Assembly (NCBI RefSeq): GCF_031877795.1
Contig: NC_133933.1
Coordinates: forward strand, 64,802,984-64,866,983
Direction of reading: 5' to 3'
Length of the DNA stretch: 64,000 nt
Source of the DNA: Strix aluco
Lineage: Eukaryota; Chordata; Aves; Strigiformes; Strigidae
Made by a program: the position numbers and the translations under genes. Each line of letters begins with the position of its first letter. Position 1 is the stretch's first letter. Of the stretch, positions 12,241 to 25,499 are shown one piece after another. The notes beneath the pieces are model-generated. The model did no database searches, had not been told where the DNA came from, and saw only the letters and a list, made by a program, of their open reading frames with translations.

Positions 12241-15200
12241 TGACGTGTGTGTTTGTGAGGCGCAGCCAAGCGTTCGTGTCTCCATTCAACACACACACAT
12301 GCACAGAGACACACAGATTTGCTAGAAGGGCGCTTTCCAATACCTGCAGCAACCGTAAAACAGGGGAACCTCACTACCCCTGGGTGAAAGCGTTGGTGGA
12401 GTACCAGTAAGGAATCACCATGTCTGTCAGCAGGGGTTTCATCACCAAGGGGATTCTTGATGCTAGGAGCAACCAAGGGGGTCTTGTGCTTGGACTTCTA
12501 CACCCTGAAAAGGAAAGGGTCTTAAAGTGCTTGATTGCAGAGTAAATATTAAATTGCTCCACCATCTGCAAAAAAATATTTTAAAGGGAAAAAAAACCCA
12601 TCAGCAGTGATGTCTGGGATTGGATAGACAAAACCACTTCTACAAACACCATCTCCATACATCTATCTTCTGAAATAAATATTTGAACAATAGGGTGCTT
12701 CATCATAGTTCAGCTACTGGAAGGTAGAAAGAATCAATGACTGCGCAATGCGTTCCCTGCTTTTATTCCATTACACAGAGTCAAAGCCTCTTCATCTAGT
12801 ATCCACTGTGCTCAAGCTCTGCAAAAATTAAGGGCTTTTAGGAGAACACACGCTAGCAGCTATCCTAAATCAAATTAGCACGGTTTAAGATCTCTGCTTA
12901 TGCAGAGGAATTTTATGTCGGGCATGGACAAAGAATCCTCCAGAAGCATGGAGCATCCATTTCCCACCAGATCCTTTAGGTTATCTCACCTATCAGTTCA
13001 CAGCCCCAGCAAGCACATTGAGCAGTTGGGCTCTTCTGTTGTTTGTGGCTCATATTTTAGTCTTACAGGCTGATAGGGCTTGGTCTCACAGAAGTCTCAA
13101 GGTTCAGTGTAAGAGGTCTCTGAGTGAAATGTGATGGTCTGCAATATACCAGGAGACCAGAGTAATAAAATTAGCAGTGTGACCTAATACAGGTGGATCT
13201 GTAAAGCACCACAGTTGCTGCTGAGGACCTGATGTCTGTACTGTATGTATTGCAGGGGGTTTAACTTCAAAATGGTTCTTCTCTGGACCTGTGGACTGAA
13301 TATTCATTAGTGGCTGGAGTGCATTAAGTGAACCCCTGGGGCACATCTTCTGGTTTGGTTTTATTCAAAAGGAGTCCAGCTTGCTTTCTGAAACTCTGTC
13401 AAGTTATAAACCAGAGCACAATATCAGTCCAGATGATCGGAAGATTTACTTCTAAAATACACTCATCTGAACTTTAGTGTTACTGTAGAGGCACCAAGTC
13501 TTGCTGGGCTTGAGGCTTAAGCTCTCAAAGGCAAATTACTCTGTGCGGACCTCTGCTGATTACATACCCATGCATGCCCTTGTGTCTTCTGATCAGCCTC
13601 TGACAGGAAGAGTATGGGGTTGTCTAAGCCTTAGGCAGTCTGTCCCCTACTTTTCTAGCTGCACCTCCTCCTCTGATGTACAGGAACTCACTCCCTGGGT
13701 CACCTTTATGTCACTAATGAGGCACCACAGGCATTAACTGAACATAACTTGATAACCGCCATTCTTGGTTTGCCTTTTAGTCACATGTATTTAAACATCC
13801 TCCAGGGTTACAGCATCCTCAAAACTTTTAAAAAAGTGAAAAACTACCCAGGCTTTTTGGAGCCCCATTTGAATACTCTTCAGTTCTACTCTCCACTCCT
13901 CCACAGAAATCTCAGCAAAGCTCACAGAAAATCTTAACCTTGTACCATGAAAAACACTCACTCGGCCTTGTAAGCCAAGGTGGAAGTCTAAATGAAGCAG
14001 AATGTATAAACACTCTTGTTCCCCATTTTTTTTCTTTCAGTCAAGAAAATCTCAAAGCAGGCTAACTAACATGCCAGGCTCAGCCAAGCTTCTTCCTGGT
14101 CAAAGACTCTTCTTTATTATGCATTTCTAGACCTTTGAAAGGAAATGTAACTCCTTTGTGGGTGGGTTCTTTGTGCCTGTGTCCTTTCTAAAGAAGTATC
14201 TGTTGAATCTCTGGCCAGTATTATAATAAGGGCTAATTAGATTGTGGGCTGCCATTAGCCTTTATGTGCTACTGTGGACTTTATACTCCCTATCTATTGA
14301 GAGACAAGCAGCACAGTCTTTTGTGACTGTGGTTGAAATGAGTTTGCAGTGGATTTTATTTTCCTTTGGATTTAATTTTTTTCAGTAAAGTAAAAATGAT
14401 TACTAATTTGCCCTTTATATTGCTATATGACTGCAACTTTTTGGTACTTTGTAAAATGTTTACATTTCAGGTTTTTGATTAACTGCATAAATTATATTAA
14501 GGTAGACTATGAACATGTAAAATATGATACTTAGTGCTAGCCTGTGATGTTTCAGATCCTGATGTTTAAATATTTCTTTGTATGCAAATTATGAAAAGCC
14601 TCAACTGAATAAGGCACATACTGTAAGTTTGTTTGAAAGTCGAAGTTTGACGTGGGTCATACTCGTCATTCAGTAGAGATGAGAAATGGCTTTAGAAAGG
14701 AGAGAGAGTCCGAAGCACTGGTACGTCCGGGATGGGAGATGTTAATAAATGCTGTCTACTACAGAGGGGGGAGGAAGCAAGGTGTCTAAAAATCTGTCAG
14801 AGAACTGAGTGGAAAAAAGACCTAAAAAGGTGGGTTTCCCATCCAATTGTTAATATAAAAGGAGTAGCATGATGGTTTTGCTACTTGGCACCTTGGCAGA
14901 ATAAAGTGTAACATCTTGAAGTCCAAGTTTTAATCTTTTCAATGCAGGCTAGCAGATGAGAACGCTTAAAGAATATTTTGGTGATGGTGTTTCTTGTTGT
15001 TTTTTTTTTTTCTTCTTGAAAGGAATAACACTGGAATTTCTGAACAGCATTATATTTTGTGAATATCAAAGATATTTATGAATACTGGTGAATGATCTTT
15101 GAGAGATGTTTTGAGACCCGTGAGTTTCCTTTTCTTAAGCAATTATTTTAAATGCAGATGAGTTGTTTACAAGTAATTATGCCACAAGCAGTTGCCTCCA

Positions 15201-16829
15201 AAGCAATAAGCATAATAATGCATGCTTGAACTCATAGGAAATTGGTAATATTGCTTCATCACAATGTCTTCATGGCGATGCACCTGATACTGCAATTTCT
15301 GGTATTTGAGGCAGAGAGTACAAACTGTGCCAAGGTAAGTGTACTTGGATGTGCAGGAGTGTTACTCCCACGTGAGCAGACATGCAGAAATTAAGCTTTC
15401 TTGCAATGAACATAAGTGAAATTATTGAAACATTGCAAGTTAAAAATCAACAGGAAATTATTGAGAAAAAGCTTGCCTGTGCCTAAGAGAAGAGTTTTTA
15501 GAAATGTTCTCAATTGATATGTATATATTTAATATATAGTTCTTCAGTTGGATGAACTGTCACTTGGGTAGTAAATGGCCCCACATACCAGAGGAGATTC
15601 AGCTGAAAATCTTTGGTAAAGACAGTTATCTGCTGTAACTGGTCCCGTTGTTAATACTACTAATAAAGTTTAGGCAAGTTTTTATTTCTTCATTTACTTT
15701 GAAGAGATATCAATGATAAAAATTGAAGGATGGGGAAAAACGATAATAAAAATGAAAAGACTGCATTTATACCAGGTATAAAGAACAATGTGTTTAATAA
15801 GACTTCTGGAACTACTTGTTTGTATGATGACTGACTGTTGCCAATTTAGTTTCAAGTTTACGTTTAAGAATAACAGTGAAGTTACTAATTTGGCATATTT
15901 TGTACTGAGTATTCTACTATATATATATATATGTATTTAACAATGGGAAATAGAGCTGGAGCAGAGATGACCAGGAGATAAGTGGAACAGTTTGGGGCAG
16001 CTGGAAATTAATTTATTCTCTCTGCAAGTTAAACATTACTTTATCCTGAAAGACCATGAACTTTCTTGCTATAAAGAAGAAATGAGCAGATAAAACTTGC
16101 TATGTTCATCCTCCCTGTTAAGTTAAAGTGATGATTTTATAAAGAAAAAGCCTTATTGTACAAATCAGGAGTTTTGAATGTGTAGTGAAGCGGGGACTGC
16201 ATAAGCAGATTAACTTTTCTTCACATTTGGATCAGATACATTGTGTGCAAAAAGCTGTTTCATGGTAAGGATTTTATATCTTAATTTCATACGCTTTCTG
16301 CTGATTACATGGGGCAGTGTTAGTGCAGGAAGGGAAGGCAGGTAACAGGCCTCTGAGGTACAGAAGGACAATACCGACCAAGTATCCTACCAGCCCACAG
16401 ATGATGGGGCCCTGTGTAAACCAGAGCAAACATTCTTCTGCTGTAGCATGCAGTCTCACAGAGGGATGTAGCCTTTGGGAATTGGTTTAGGTACATGCAG
16501 TGCACAGGTTATAAATTACCTGCTGTTTTAAGAGTTTACCCCTTATACTGCATCTACCTATCATCAAATTCTTGAACAGGCTGGATATGCAGTATTGTAT
16601 AGAAATACCAGTGAACAGTAAAAAAGCAGAACTGCTTGTCATGGGGAAATATGAGTCAGCTTCTTATTCATTAAAAATTTGCAAAAGAAGACAAACAGAA
16701 TTTCCACCAATAATTATAAAGACAGAAAATTTAATTCTGCGTGTAACTGTGTACTGAGTGTCTGCCTTCTCTTAGACCCTCTTGATAGAAGACAGTCCTG
16801 ACATAACAGTTGTTACCAGGTACCTTTAA
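12241..16829. other. Intergenic DNA upstream of AIG1
   Basis: There is no recognisable gene here. A short CA-rich patch lies near 12,289-12,318. Two AT-rich stretches, about 14,225-14,340 and 15,135-15,240, are rich in homeodomain-like (TAATTA), POU-like and forkhead-like words and resemble conserved enhancers. This is judged by eye with no alignment. A T run lies at about 14,999-15,011 and a short (TA)n at 15,919-15,932. Small open frames are at chance level. Confidence 0.6.
15919..15932. repeat. (TA)n microsatellite
   Basis: Seven TA dinucleotides in a row sit in AT-rich intergenic DNA. Confidence 0.8.
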
Positions 16830-17055
16830 AACACATGAAATTCCACCTGAACATAAAATGCTGCTTACTGTCAGGATGGTTGAACATAGGAACATATTGC
16901 CTAGAGATGCTGTGGACTCTACATCTGTGGAGATACTCAAGACCTGTCTAGACACAGTCCTGGGCAACCTGCTGTAGCTGACGCTGCTTGAGCAGGGGAA
17001 TTCAACTAGATAATCTCAAGAGGTCCCTTTCAACCTCAACCATTCCATGATGTTG
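16830..17055 (+). mobile_element. CR1 LINE, mid-age 3' end
   Basis: The stretch matches the end of an older avian CR1 subfamily. It has a decayed version of the block encoding the VxNLWNQLPREVVE-like tail of the reverse transcriptase. This is followed by words such as GGCAACCTGCTGTAGCTGAC, TTGAGCAGGGG, GATAATCTCAAGAGGTCCC and TTTCAACCTCAACCATTC. The terminal octamers are nearly erased. Divergence is clearly higher than in the copies at 416 and 28,926. No coding capacity remains. Confidence 0.88.
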
Positions 17056-20000
17056 CAGTGTAAATGGAGGTACATAAGTGACTGATGCGTAACTCACCAA
17101 GTCTGCCTCAACTTTCTGGGTTATCTTATTAAAATCAGTTCTCTGCTGGCTTAAATCCCCTAAGTGCATCACCATGCTACCTCCTCTGAACACCTGGGCA
17201 GAGGGGTTAGAGGTGGGTTGAGAGACAAGGAACAGGAATGATGCAGGTGTCTCACACCACTCTTCTAGCATTGCTTGCATAAAAGAGTTATATAATTGTT
17301 AATTTGTGCTGGAGACTTAATATGTATATTTTATGAATTGAATGGGAACAAATCTCTACCCCTAAATCACCAATCAAAAGTTGAAGAATTGTTTATCTGC
17401 ACCCTAACTCTATCACAAATTCTCATCTCATGATTGAAGGTTCATCTCAGCAAGAACTATTTCTTCATTTATTTTAAAATTATAAATATGTAATTATACT
17501 TCACCCACTTATACTCTGGACTTCTGAGGAAACCTAAATTATTAAAAAATACAGCATTTTCTTAAATAAACCACAGATTTTTTTCTGTGACAGCTAACTC
17601 TAATGGGCAGCACTGGAAAACAGAGTAAACGTGAAGTATGTTCTATTGTGAATGGGTGAGTGATTTTCTGGTTCAGCTGCAGTGAAGTTTAACTGATCAA
17701 GGGAGAACAGTAATACGCACCTAATACACAGCCAGAATACAGAGGGCGTTTCATTCACTAGCAGAAAGACAGCACTGACTAGCAAGGACAATAGTAACCA
17801 AATACCCGTCTCAAAGATTGGGCATAGCATGTTCCTTAACTAGTTTGGCTTTGAGGACTTTGCAGAAGCTTGTATTGCATTTGGGTTGCCAAGCAAACCC
17901 GGAGGTGCCTACCGTTATCTGTTAGCCCCCCTGCAGGAGATGCTTATCCTTGCCAACTCCCCCTCTCTTGGTAGGAGTGACTCTCAGCAGAATGCCATGC
18001 TTCTGGCCTTTTACTATCTGCCTGACAATACAGCAGCAACCAGGCTCTCTCCATCACCAGCTGGAAGTTGTTGTTCTATCTAATTTTTTATTCTAGTGCT
18101 CATCCTCAAAATGTCTTTTACACAACTTGTAGAAACTGTTGTTTTCAGTATGTGCCTTTCCCTTCAATACAATCTGCTTCTGAAGGCTCACATTTCTCTG
18201 GGCTTACAATGGCAGGGGGTCTCTACCGTACTGTGATGATATTGCACTACAGATGGATCCATAGGATGGTTTTCCTGGATCCTGATGCTTTTTTTTTGTT
18301 GTTCCTCCATGTATTAAAAATGTTTGGTCAAAGCTGATTCATATTCGGGAAAAGGAGAACATGAACAAGAAATCTTTGGGCAAGGTCATGTCACCAGAGT
18401 AGCCTTTTTTTTTCTGCCTTCTCTCTTTTTAGTTCAGTCCATGGCTATACACATGGATTAAATCCCTTCCTTCTTCACTCATTTATACTCTTCCAGCCTC
18501 CTTTCAAATCTTGTTCTTAGACACACAAAGCCACTGTGGAAATAGTAGACAGAAAACTATTCCTGTAATTTCCTCACTTATTAATCTGCCATGTGTCTGT
18601 ATTTCCATAACTAAAAGCCTCTTTTTAAATCAGCTTGGAAAAAAAAGCACAATAAAAACCTGAAAATGTAAGTGAAAAGGGAGACAAACACACATATTGA
18701 TGTGATACAAAAACTGAATTGCAAACTGGGTTTAGGGAAACAAGCATGAATAACTTTCTCTGCTGTTTGTTCGGCTTTGTATATTTTTATAGTCTGATGA
18801 TCACTTGAGATTAATTGCAGAGGATAGAATGATAATATGCTTTAAAGGAGAAAAGTAAGGGAGAAGCAGGAGGTCTAGACCAGCCTTCAGGGAGAAACTA
18901 GCTGTACACTATTGCATATTTGAGCTCTTAGATGAATTGCCACAAACACATGTATGAGTAAATGAACACATTGAAATTACTTTGGACTTTCTCACAACCA
19001 CCTTTTTTTGTATTATGATTATGGCTACCCACTTGCAGGAACAAAAATAAAAACCAAATTATTTTGAGACAGCTACATCATGGTAATTTCTCTACAAGTG
19101 ACTGAAATAAGTGTAATCCTCGCTTTCCTGAATGACAGCACTGTTGCAACAATGTACATAATCACTGCGGAGGACACCCTGGAATAATGGATGTTTGCAA
19201 AGAAAAACTAGTACTTAATATCCTTGGGAGAAGTTTGTCTGCCACAGCTCCTGCCCCTGAATCTCAGATTCACTAACCGAATGGACTAACCGCAAGTCAC
19301 TTTGTTTTCTGTTTATAGAAGGAACACAATTGTGTACACTTCACAGATGCATCGTGAAGAGATGGCAATTTAAGCAGATGTGAAGCAGCATTATTACAAG
19401 GCTTAGCAGAATGATTACTAGCTAATAAAGTGCAATCGAGTAAACCAGAAGAAGAGGCTGAATTAGGATGTCTTTGCTGGAATTAATCTCAGAGACTGTA
19501 AATATGATAATTAGAATACCTTTGAAAGCCTTTAGGTGCCTTTTTGGAGCACATTAGCTGGTAAATCTGACTAGTTAGTAACTGGCAATTGCTAGGGATA
19601 ATTGAAAATGCACAATACTTCAATTTTTTGCCAAAATATTCATGTGAATGGGGGTGGAAGAAATCCTGTTTATGAACATTTGGAAAAAAATATAGACTAT
19701 TTTCAAGCATCTTCAAGTCTTCCATGTCCTCATGCAGCCACTGACCTAGCAGCTTTATCATTTATTAGCAGCCCAGATGGCACACTGGGATTCAGAACCC
19801 AATCTAAATCCTTGGAAGACTCCATTTAATTTTGGTTGGTTTAGGTTAATCACAAAACTGTCCTCTGTCTTCTGACCTAAGCAGTCCAAGCTTTGAGAGG
19901 TTTTTTATTTGGATTTTGTTTGTTTGTTTGGTGGTGGTATCCTAATATAAGAGATGCCCTTATCAGAGTAAATGATATCATGAATGTTTCCAGCAATGAC

Positions 20001-21659
20001 TGGAGAGAGGGATTTTTAAAATAGCAGACATTCCTGATGGAAGCTGAGGAAATTCTGTATTTTTCACCTTGTCATTGAAAACATGTCCAAGTGTGTCTGT
20101 TATCCTGGTAAGGGATTCACTTTGGGACTACAGCTTGCTGCTTATGGTAGAACTGAACAGATACGTGCATTCAGATGGAAGAAGTCCACAAGTTTCTTTC
20201 AGGGCCAACACACCTAGTTAAAACCTTATTAACTGCAATAAAATGACATGTCTCTTGGGAATTACTAGTCTGTGATGAGGATAGGGTGTAATGCAGGTGA
20301 ATGCAAACTACTAACATTCAGCATTCATAGAAATTTTAAATGGTTACCTAAGTCTCTATGAAAGGAATCTTCTTAATGTAGGAGTCATTTTTCAAGATGT
20401 TTGATATACTGGAACACTTAAGTACTACATCTTTTCCACTTTGATATAGTTCTCCTATCTTTCATGAATAAATTAATATGCCTAAATAACCCTGTAGTAC
20501 TTTTATTAGAATTAGTCTACAAACAATTTCCTGAATCAGCTAACCATCTAAGTTTGTATTCAGTTTGAACACCTTCAGTGGGTCTCAGATGAAAATTTGA
20601 CTCTTCTTCCTCTGAATTTAATGATACAGTTTCCACTGATAATGACGCATGATCAAGCCTGAGCTCATGTAACTTATTTATTCAAGGCCAGTGTTCTGGC
20701 ATCATTAAAACATTAAAACCAATGCAGAGAGTGTAGTTTCTGTGCCACAACTGGAACACAATACATTTTGAGTAACATCATCATTCTCAGTACGAGCAGA
20801 TATTCTTAGTTTTCACTAATGTGCCAGTAAGTTGAAAGGGAAAAGAAATAAATGTACAGAATATGAAAGCAAAACAAAAAGCAGATCAGAATTAAAGTGT
20901 ACATGTAAATGAAAGTATGTGATAGTGGCAGGAAGTGATTGCATCCTAATTCCTCTGCCTTTTTTCCAGGTTTTGCATTATTTTCTAAACTCTAAAATTA
21001 CAGAGATGGATCAGATAATTTTCATAAAACCAAAACAAACCCCAGTGTTATTATGTTGAGCAGATATACCATGTGGAGTTCGTTACCATTTGCTAATTTT
21101 CAATTCATTTATTAAGATCAGCTCTCATTTCTTAATTTTCAGTAATCAGTGTCACTCTGTTATGAAAGCACCTCTGCAGTCTAGACAGTACATACTCATT
21201 TATGTGATAAATAATGGATAAACACTGAGTGTGCCATTAGCCGTTAATGCAGTAGATTGATTCCCTGCAGCACATACTCTCCATCCTTGTTTTAGCACTT
21301 ACGCCACCTGTCTCTTGCACTTACTGTATGATGCTTCAATAACACGAATGGGGTTCCCTGATCATTCTTAATTTAGCTCATTTTTATCATCTCATAAGTA
21401 GGTTGGCATTGCTATGACAGATGTGCAAATCAAAAGGTGCCTCACTGCTACCTTTATGATTGCTATCACTACTCTATCCAATGTTTTTAGCACAATAGAG
21501 ATTACTTGTGGATAAACAGATAGAATCAGTAGACCTATTTTCTTTCCACAGATTTCCATTTAAGCACATCACTACAGCTTTGTCCAAGTGGCTGGGACAA
21601 AGACAAGTTACTTCAGGTCTCTGTTCCCATTTCCTGCAGCTGTAGGAACAGGGATTCAA
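17056..21659. other. Intergenic DNA, nothing assigned
   Basis: This is AT-rich DNA with only short open frames (about 90 codons or fewer) and no protein similarity I can see. There are T runs near 18,291-18,298 and 18,403-18,411. I see no RNA gene. Confidence 0.6.
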
Positions 21660-23200
21660 ATTGAATTAAACCAAATAATAGACAAATTAGATATCAGTAA
21701 GTCACCAGGACAGGTTGGCATTCAACCAAGATTTTGAAGGAACTCAAATGCAAAATTGCAGAACTGCTGGCCAAGTTGTCTCACAAATCTATAGAAACAG
21801 CCACTCTGCCAGACTGCCAGTGAAACTCCCACCTGCAAAAGGGGCTCTAAAAGAGCTCTGTGGAGCTACAGACCAATAAATGACTCCATTCCTGATTAGA
21901 TAGTAGAGTATATCTTACAGAGTTAAGATACTTGATCACATGGATAAACATCCCCTGTTGGGAAGAAGACAGCATGGCTTCTGTGAAAGGAAAAGCCATC
22001 TCAATCACCTGCTGAAGTTCTCTGAGGGCAGTCCATAAGCACATAGATAAAGGGTATTCAGGGGACTTAATATTTTTGATTTTCAAAAGAACTTTGGCAC
22101 GATTTCACACCAGTGGTTATTACAAAGGTAATTTTCCATGGGGATGGAAGAGGTGTTCTTTTATGGACTGAAAGCTGGTGAAAGGATTGGGGAAATGAAA
22201 GAGTTCGATCATCACTACTAAGGATGGGGTCAGCCACCAGGGTTCAGTGATTTAAACAGTTTTATTCAACACCTTAATCAGTGACATGGAGTAGGATGTA
22301 TGCAGTGAATTCTCCAGGACTTCTTTTTGGGCAATGAAATGCAACGCTAATAGTAAGGCACACCAGAAACAACTTGCGAAGTTGGGTGAGAAGGCAAGCG
22401 TCATACTAGCTTCAGTGCAGATTATGGAAAAATGATCTAAACTCCATGTCTGCACAATGTGAACTGAAAAGTTATAACTCAGAGGAGAGATCTTGGAGTT
22501 ACCATTGACACTTCCTTGAAGTCATGAGTTCATATGGAGTAGCAGCCAAAAAAAACCAATAAAATGTGTACATCATCAGGGAGAGTACTGAGAACAAGAT
22601 GGGAAATGCATTGCCGTTCTATAAGATATCAGTGCACCCACACTGTAAGTACTATGTCCTGCTCCAGCCACCACAGCTCAAGACATGGTGGAATCAGAAA
22701 AGATCTAGAGAAAGCAGGTTAAATGGTTAAGGACATAGAGCAGCTGACTCCTAAGAGACTAAAAAACCTCAGAATTTTCACTGAGGCAAGAAGAGGGCTG
22801 AGGGATGTATGTTCTAAATCATGAAAATGAGGTATTCTAAAACTAAAAGACCTCAATGAAACTAGAACATTAGTTTAAAATGTATTTTAAAAGCATCTTA
22901 AAAGATCTTAAAAGATCTTCTGACACAGTTGGAGCTAATGGATCACTGCTCTGAAACAAGGGCCATTTTTATTCTTATATTTTTGTGCAGCATTTGAGGC
23001 TCACCTAGAAAAGGAGGCACCTCACTTGCACACCTTTGTCATAGATTTCAGTCAAAACCAGGAAAATAGGGAAAAAAAGTGTGCTTCTTCACACACACAG
23101 TGCAAAGATAGATCAGCAAAGTAGAGATGCCGCAGAAGTCAAATGTGTGTCCCACAAATAAAAAAAGTCAAAGGCCCAGGGCAGGAGATGAAGTATACAG
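21660..23200 (+). mobile_element. Ancient CR1-family LINE, heavily decayed, reverse-transcriptase region
   Basis: Decayed CR1/L3-type ORF2 words appear in the correct order along the plus strand. At about 21,700 there is a block like the SPGxDGIxPxxLKEL region. At about 21,865 the YRPI/SLTS region reads as CTACAGACCAATAA. At about 21,960-22,090 a block resembles the KHGFxxGKSxLTNLLxFxDxVxxxxDxGxxVDxxxxDFxKAFD region. Near 22,550 there is a QQxxxNK-like block. Near 22,750-22,810 there is a LTPKRLKNLRIFTEARRGL-like block. A decayed tail extends to about 23,200. Many frameshifts and stops interrupt all frames. It looks much older than the other CR1 copies here and may predate the bird radiation. 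The boundaries are approximate. Confidence 0.8.
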
Positions 23201-25499
23201 GATATGAGGAACAGACAGTTTTAGCCTCGCTAAGGTCTATGGACATTAGAGCTATGAACATATTATCTGCTTGACACAGCAGTGTGCCTCAGTATTGTTG
23301 ATGCACAGTAGTTGACTGATGTGAGTGTTGTTATTCTATGTGCTTTGGATGTTTTTGACCCATGACTGTGTTAAGTATGGCACGGTGGTAGATCAGGGCA
23401 AGAACATACGAGACAGATGCCTGATTACGTGTTTTTGTTTTTGTAATGCAGTTCATTATGTACTGATCAACAGTATTTACATATAGATTTGTTACAAATA
23501 CGTGTATATGGTTTAGTGAAACAAAATTCTTCCATTGTAGATTCCAGCAGTCTAATTGATTTTTTCCTTACATAGTGCCTTTGTGTTTATTGGATGATGT
23601 TCCTAAGATGCTTCTTACTTTTGATAGCCCATTGCATTTCATCTTTTTATGGGTATTACAATATTCAAGTCCTGCTATCCTGTATTGCATGGTTCCCCCA
23701 ACTCCTAGTGTTCAAAGTGAAAGGTCTGTGGCTGCAAAAGCATAGCAAATTACCATCTAAATATTGGTCGGTGAGGGGGTACGCGAATAACTTAAATACG
23801 AAAAACCTTTTTGTTTGATCTGAAACACTAGATTGTAGGAATGATGGGTGAGGCAGAGCAGAGGAAAGGATGGACACAAGCAACTGAAAGATGGACTCTT
23901 TTCCCCAAATAATCCAGGGGTTAAACCAAGTTTATGAGAAAATTTGGTTCAGTTCTTTCCAGTAGCACAACAGACTCGAATCTGCAACTCCCACTTCTTC
24001 CTCTCTCCAACATGCTAGAGGACATGTTTGGGTAGGGAAGGTTCTTTTAGTTATTTTTGTTGACTGTATATTTTGTATAAATAATAAAATACTCTTTATT
24101 TTGGAGATTAGTGGTCAGGTTTCATTTCTGAAGCTGGACTGAGGGCTTATTGTTTTATGCGAAGTCATCAGGAGAAAATTCAGCTACCTTATAGCTTAGC
24201 CTTTAAGGCACTCACGTAAAGATAGTGGGAGAGCTAGTTTGACTCTACTTTCTGCCTCATTCATGTATACCTGTCACTTTTTAGACCTGTAGTTAGTTTA
24301 TTCTCTCAGGCAAAGAACTGAACTTGTGTTGCTGATATCTTGGGTAAGCTTAAGTTGCTAACTAAAAAAGGAGGAAAGGATGATGCAAGGAAAACCTCCA
24401 TTATTCCTATTGCAGTTCTGTGAATACGATCCTCCTCGCTTCCCAAAAGCACCTTGCAGTCAAAAGTATTCAAGAATTTGAACAAATATTTGCAAATAAT
24501 TTCAAGACTGTTAAAAATGCATTTTCCTGAATTCAGTATTCCTTTTTTACTTGCTTAATTCTACATAGGCACAGATAATTCATTTTCCCCGTGGATGGGC
24601 ACATGTGACTTTCCTGAGCACATGAAAGATTGTTAGCAGATAAAATAGTCTTTTAAAAATAGCTCTATTGAGAACATAGTAAAAGCTCATTTGTGTCTTA
24701 GTATGTCAGAGCCAAGAACAATGCAAAGTGGCCAGAGATTTCAGGAGGTCTCCAGCACTTATAGCTGTAGTGCAGAGGAGTTAAGCATGTGAACTAGTCA
24801 GGTTAGTGTAAATATATAACAGAAATACAGGGATCCAATTTGATACATTTCTTGAGTTCCACATACTCTGAGACAGTTCTTCCAGATTCAGTTCCTCACA
24901 GGGAAGATTGCTATTAGAAGGTATTTATTCAGGAAGAATTACTGCATCTTCGTCCCAAGTCCATTTGTCTTTTCTATGGACACAATAGAAAATTAAGTTT
25001 TTTGAAAGGCTTTTAGTCAGAAAACTGACTCTTCTTTTTTGCCAGCATTTGCATCTTGCAGAACTGTTAATATAAGAATATTAGATTTTAAAACTGAAGT
25101 TCATTAGGAAGATTTCAAAGTGGTACCACTGGAACTAAATCAAACATTGGGAGGAATGTTGTTATTGAAAATTAAACAGTTATTGCTTGCTGGAAGAACA
25201 TAATTCACCAGCGGTATGAGAAAATTCCCAGTCCGTATGGCTAAAGCTTGACTGACAGGGCTTAAACAAAAGTTCAGTAAGAACTGAACAACCTCACTAA
25301 TGCCACAGAGATACAACGAAGCTACCTTTTCAAATTACTTTTTTATGCAAGAATTTTATGCAAAAATTTTCAAGTTACTTTTTTATGCAAGAAAAAGCCT
25401 GCCTTGGGTGAAGATATAGGTCATGTTAGTCACACTGTTCACTTGCATTAAGCCATGTAAGCAAACATTTGGATTCCTGTTAATAATGTTCTTCCTTGG
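23201..25499. other. Intergenic DNA, nothing assigned apart from a small direct repeat
   Basis: AT-rich with short chance frames only. A 27-bp word ending TTTTTTATGCAAGAA occurs at 25,327-25,353 and again at 25,367-25,393 with one mismatch. A third partial copy (TTTTATGCAA) lies between them, so this is a local 40-bp duplication. Confidence 0.6.
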
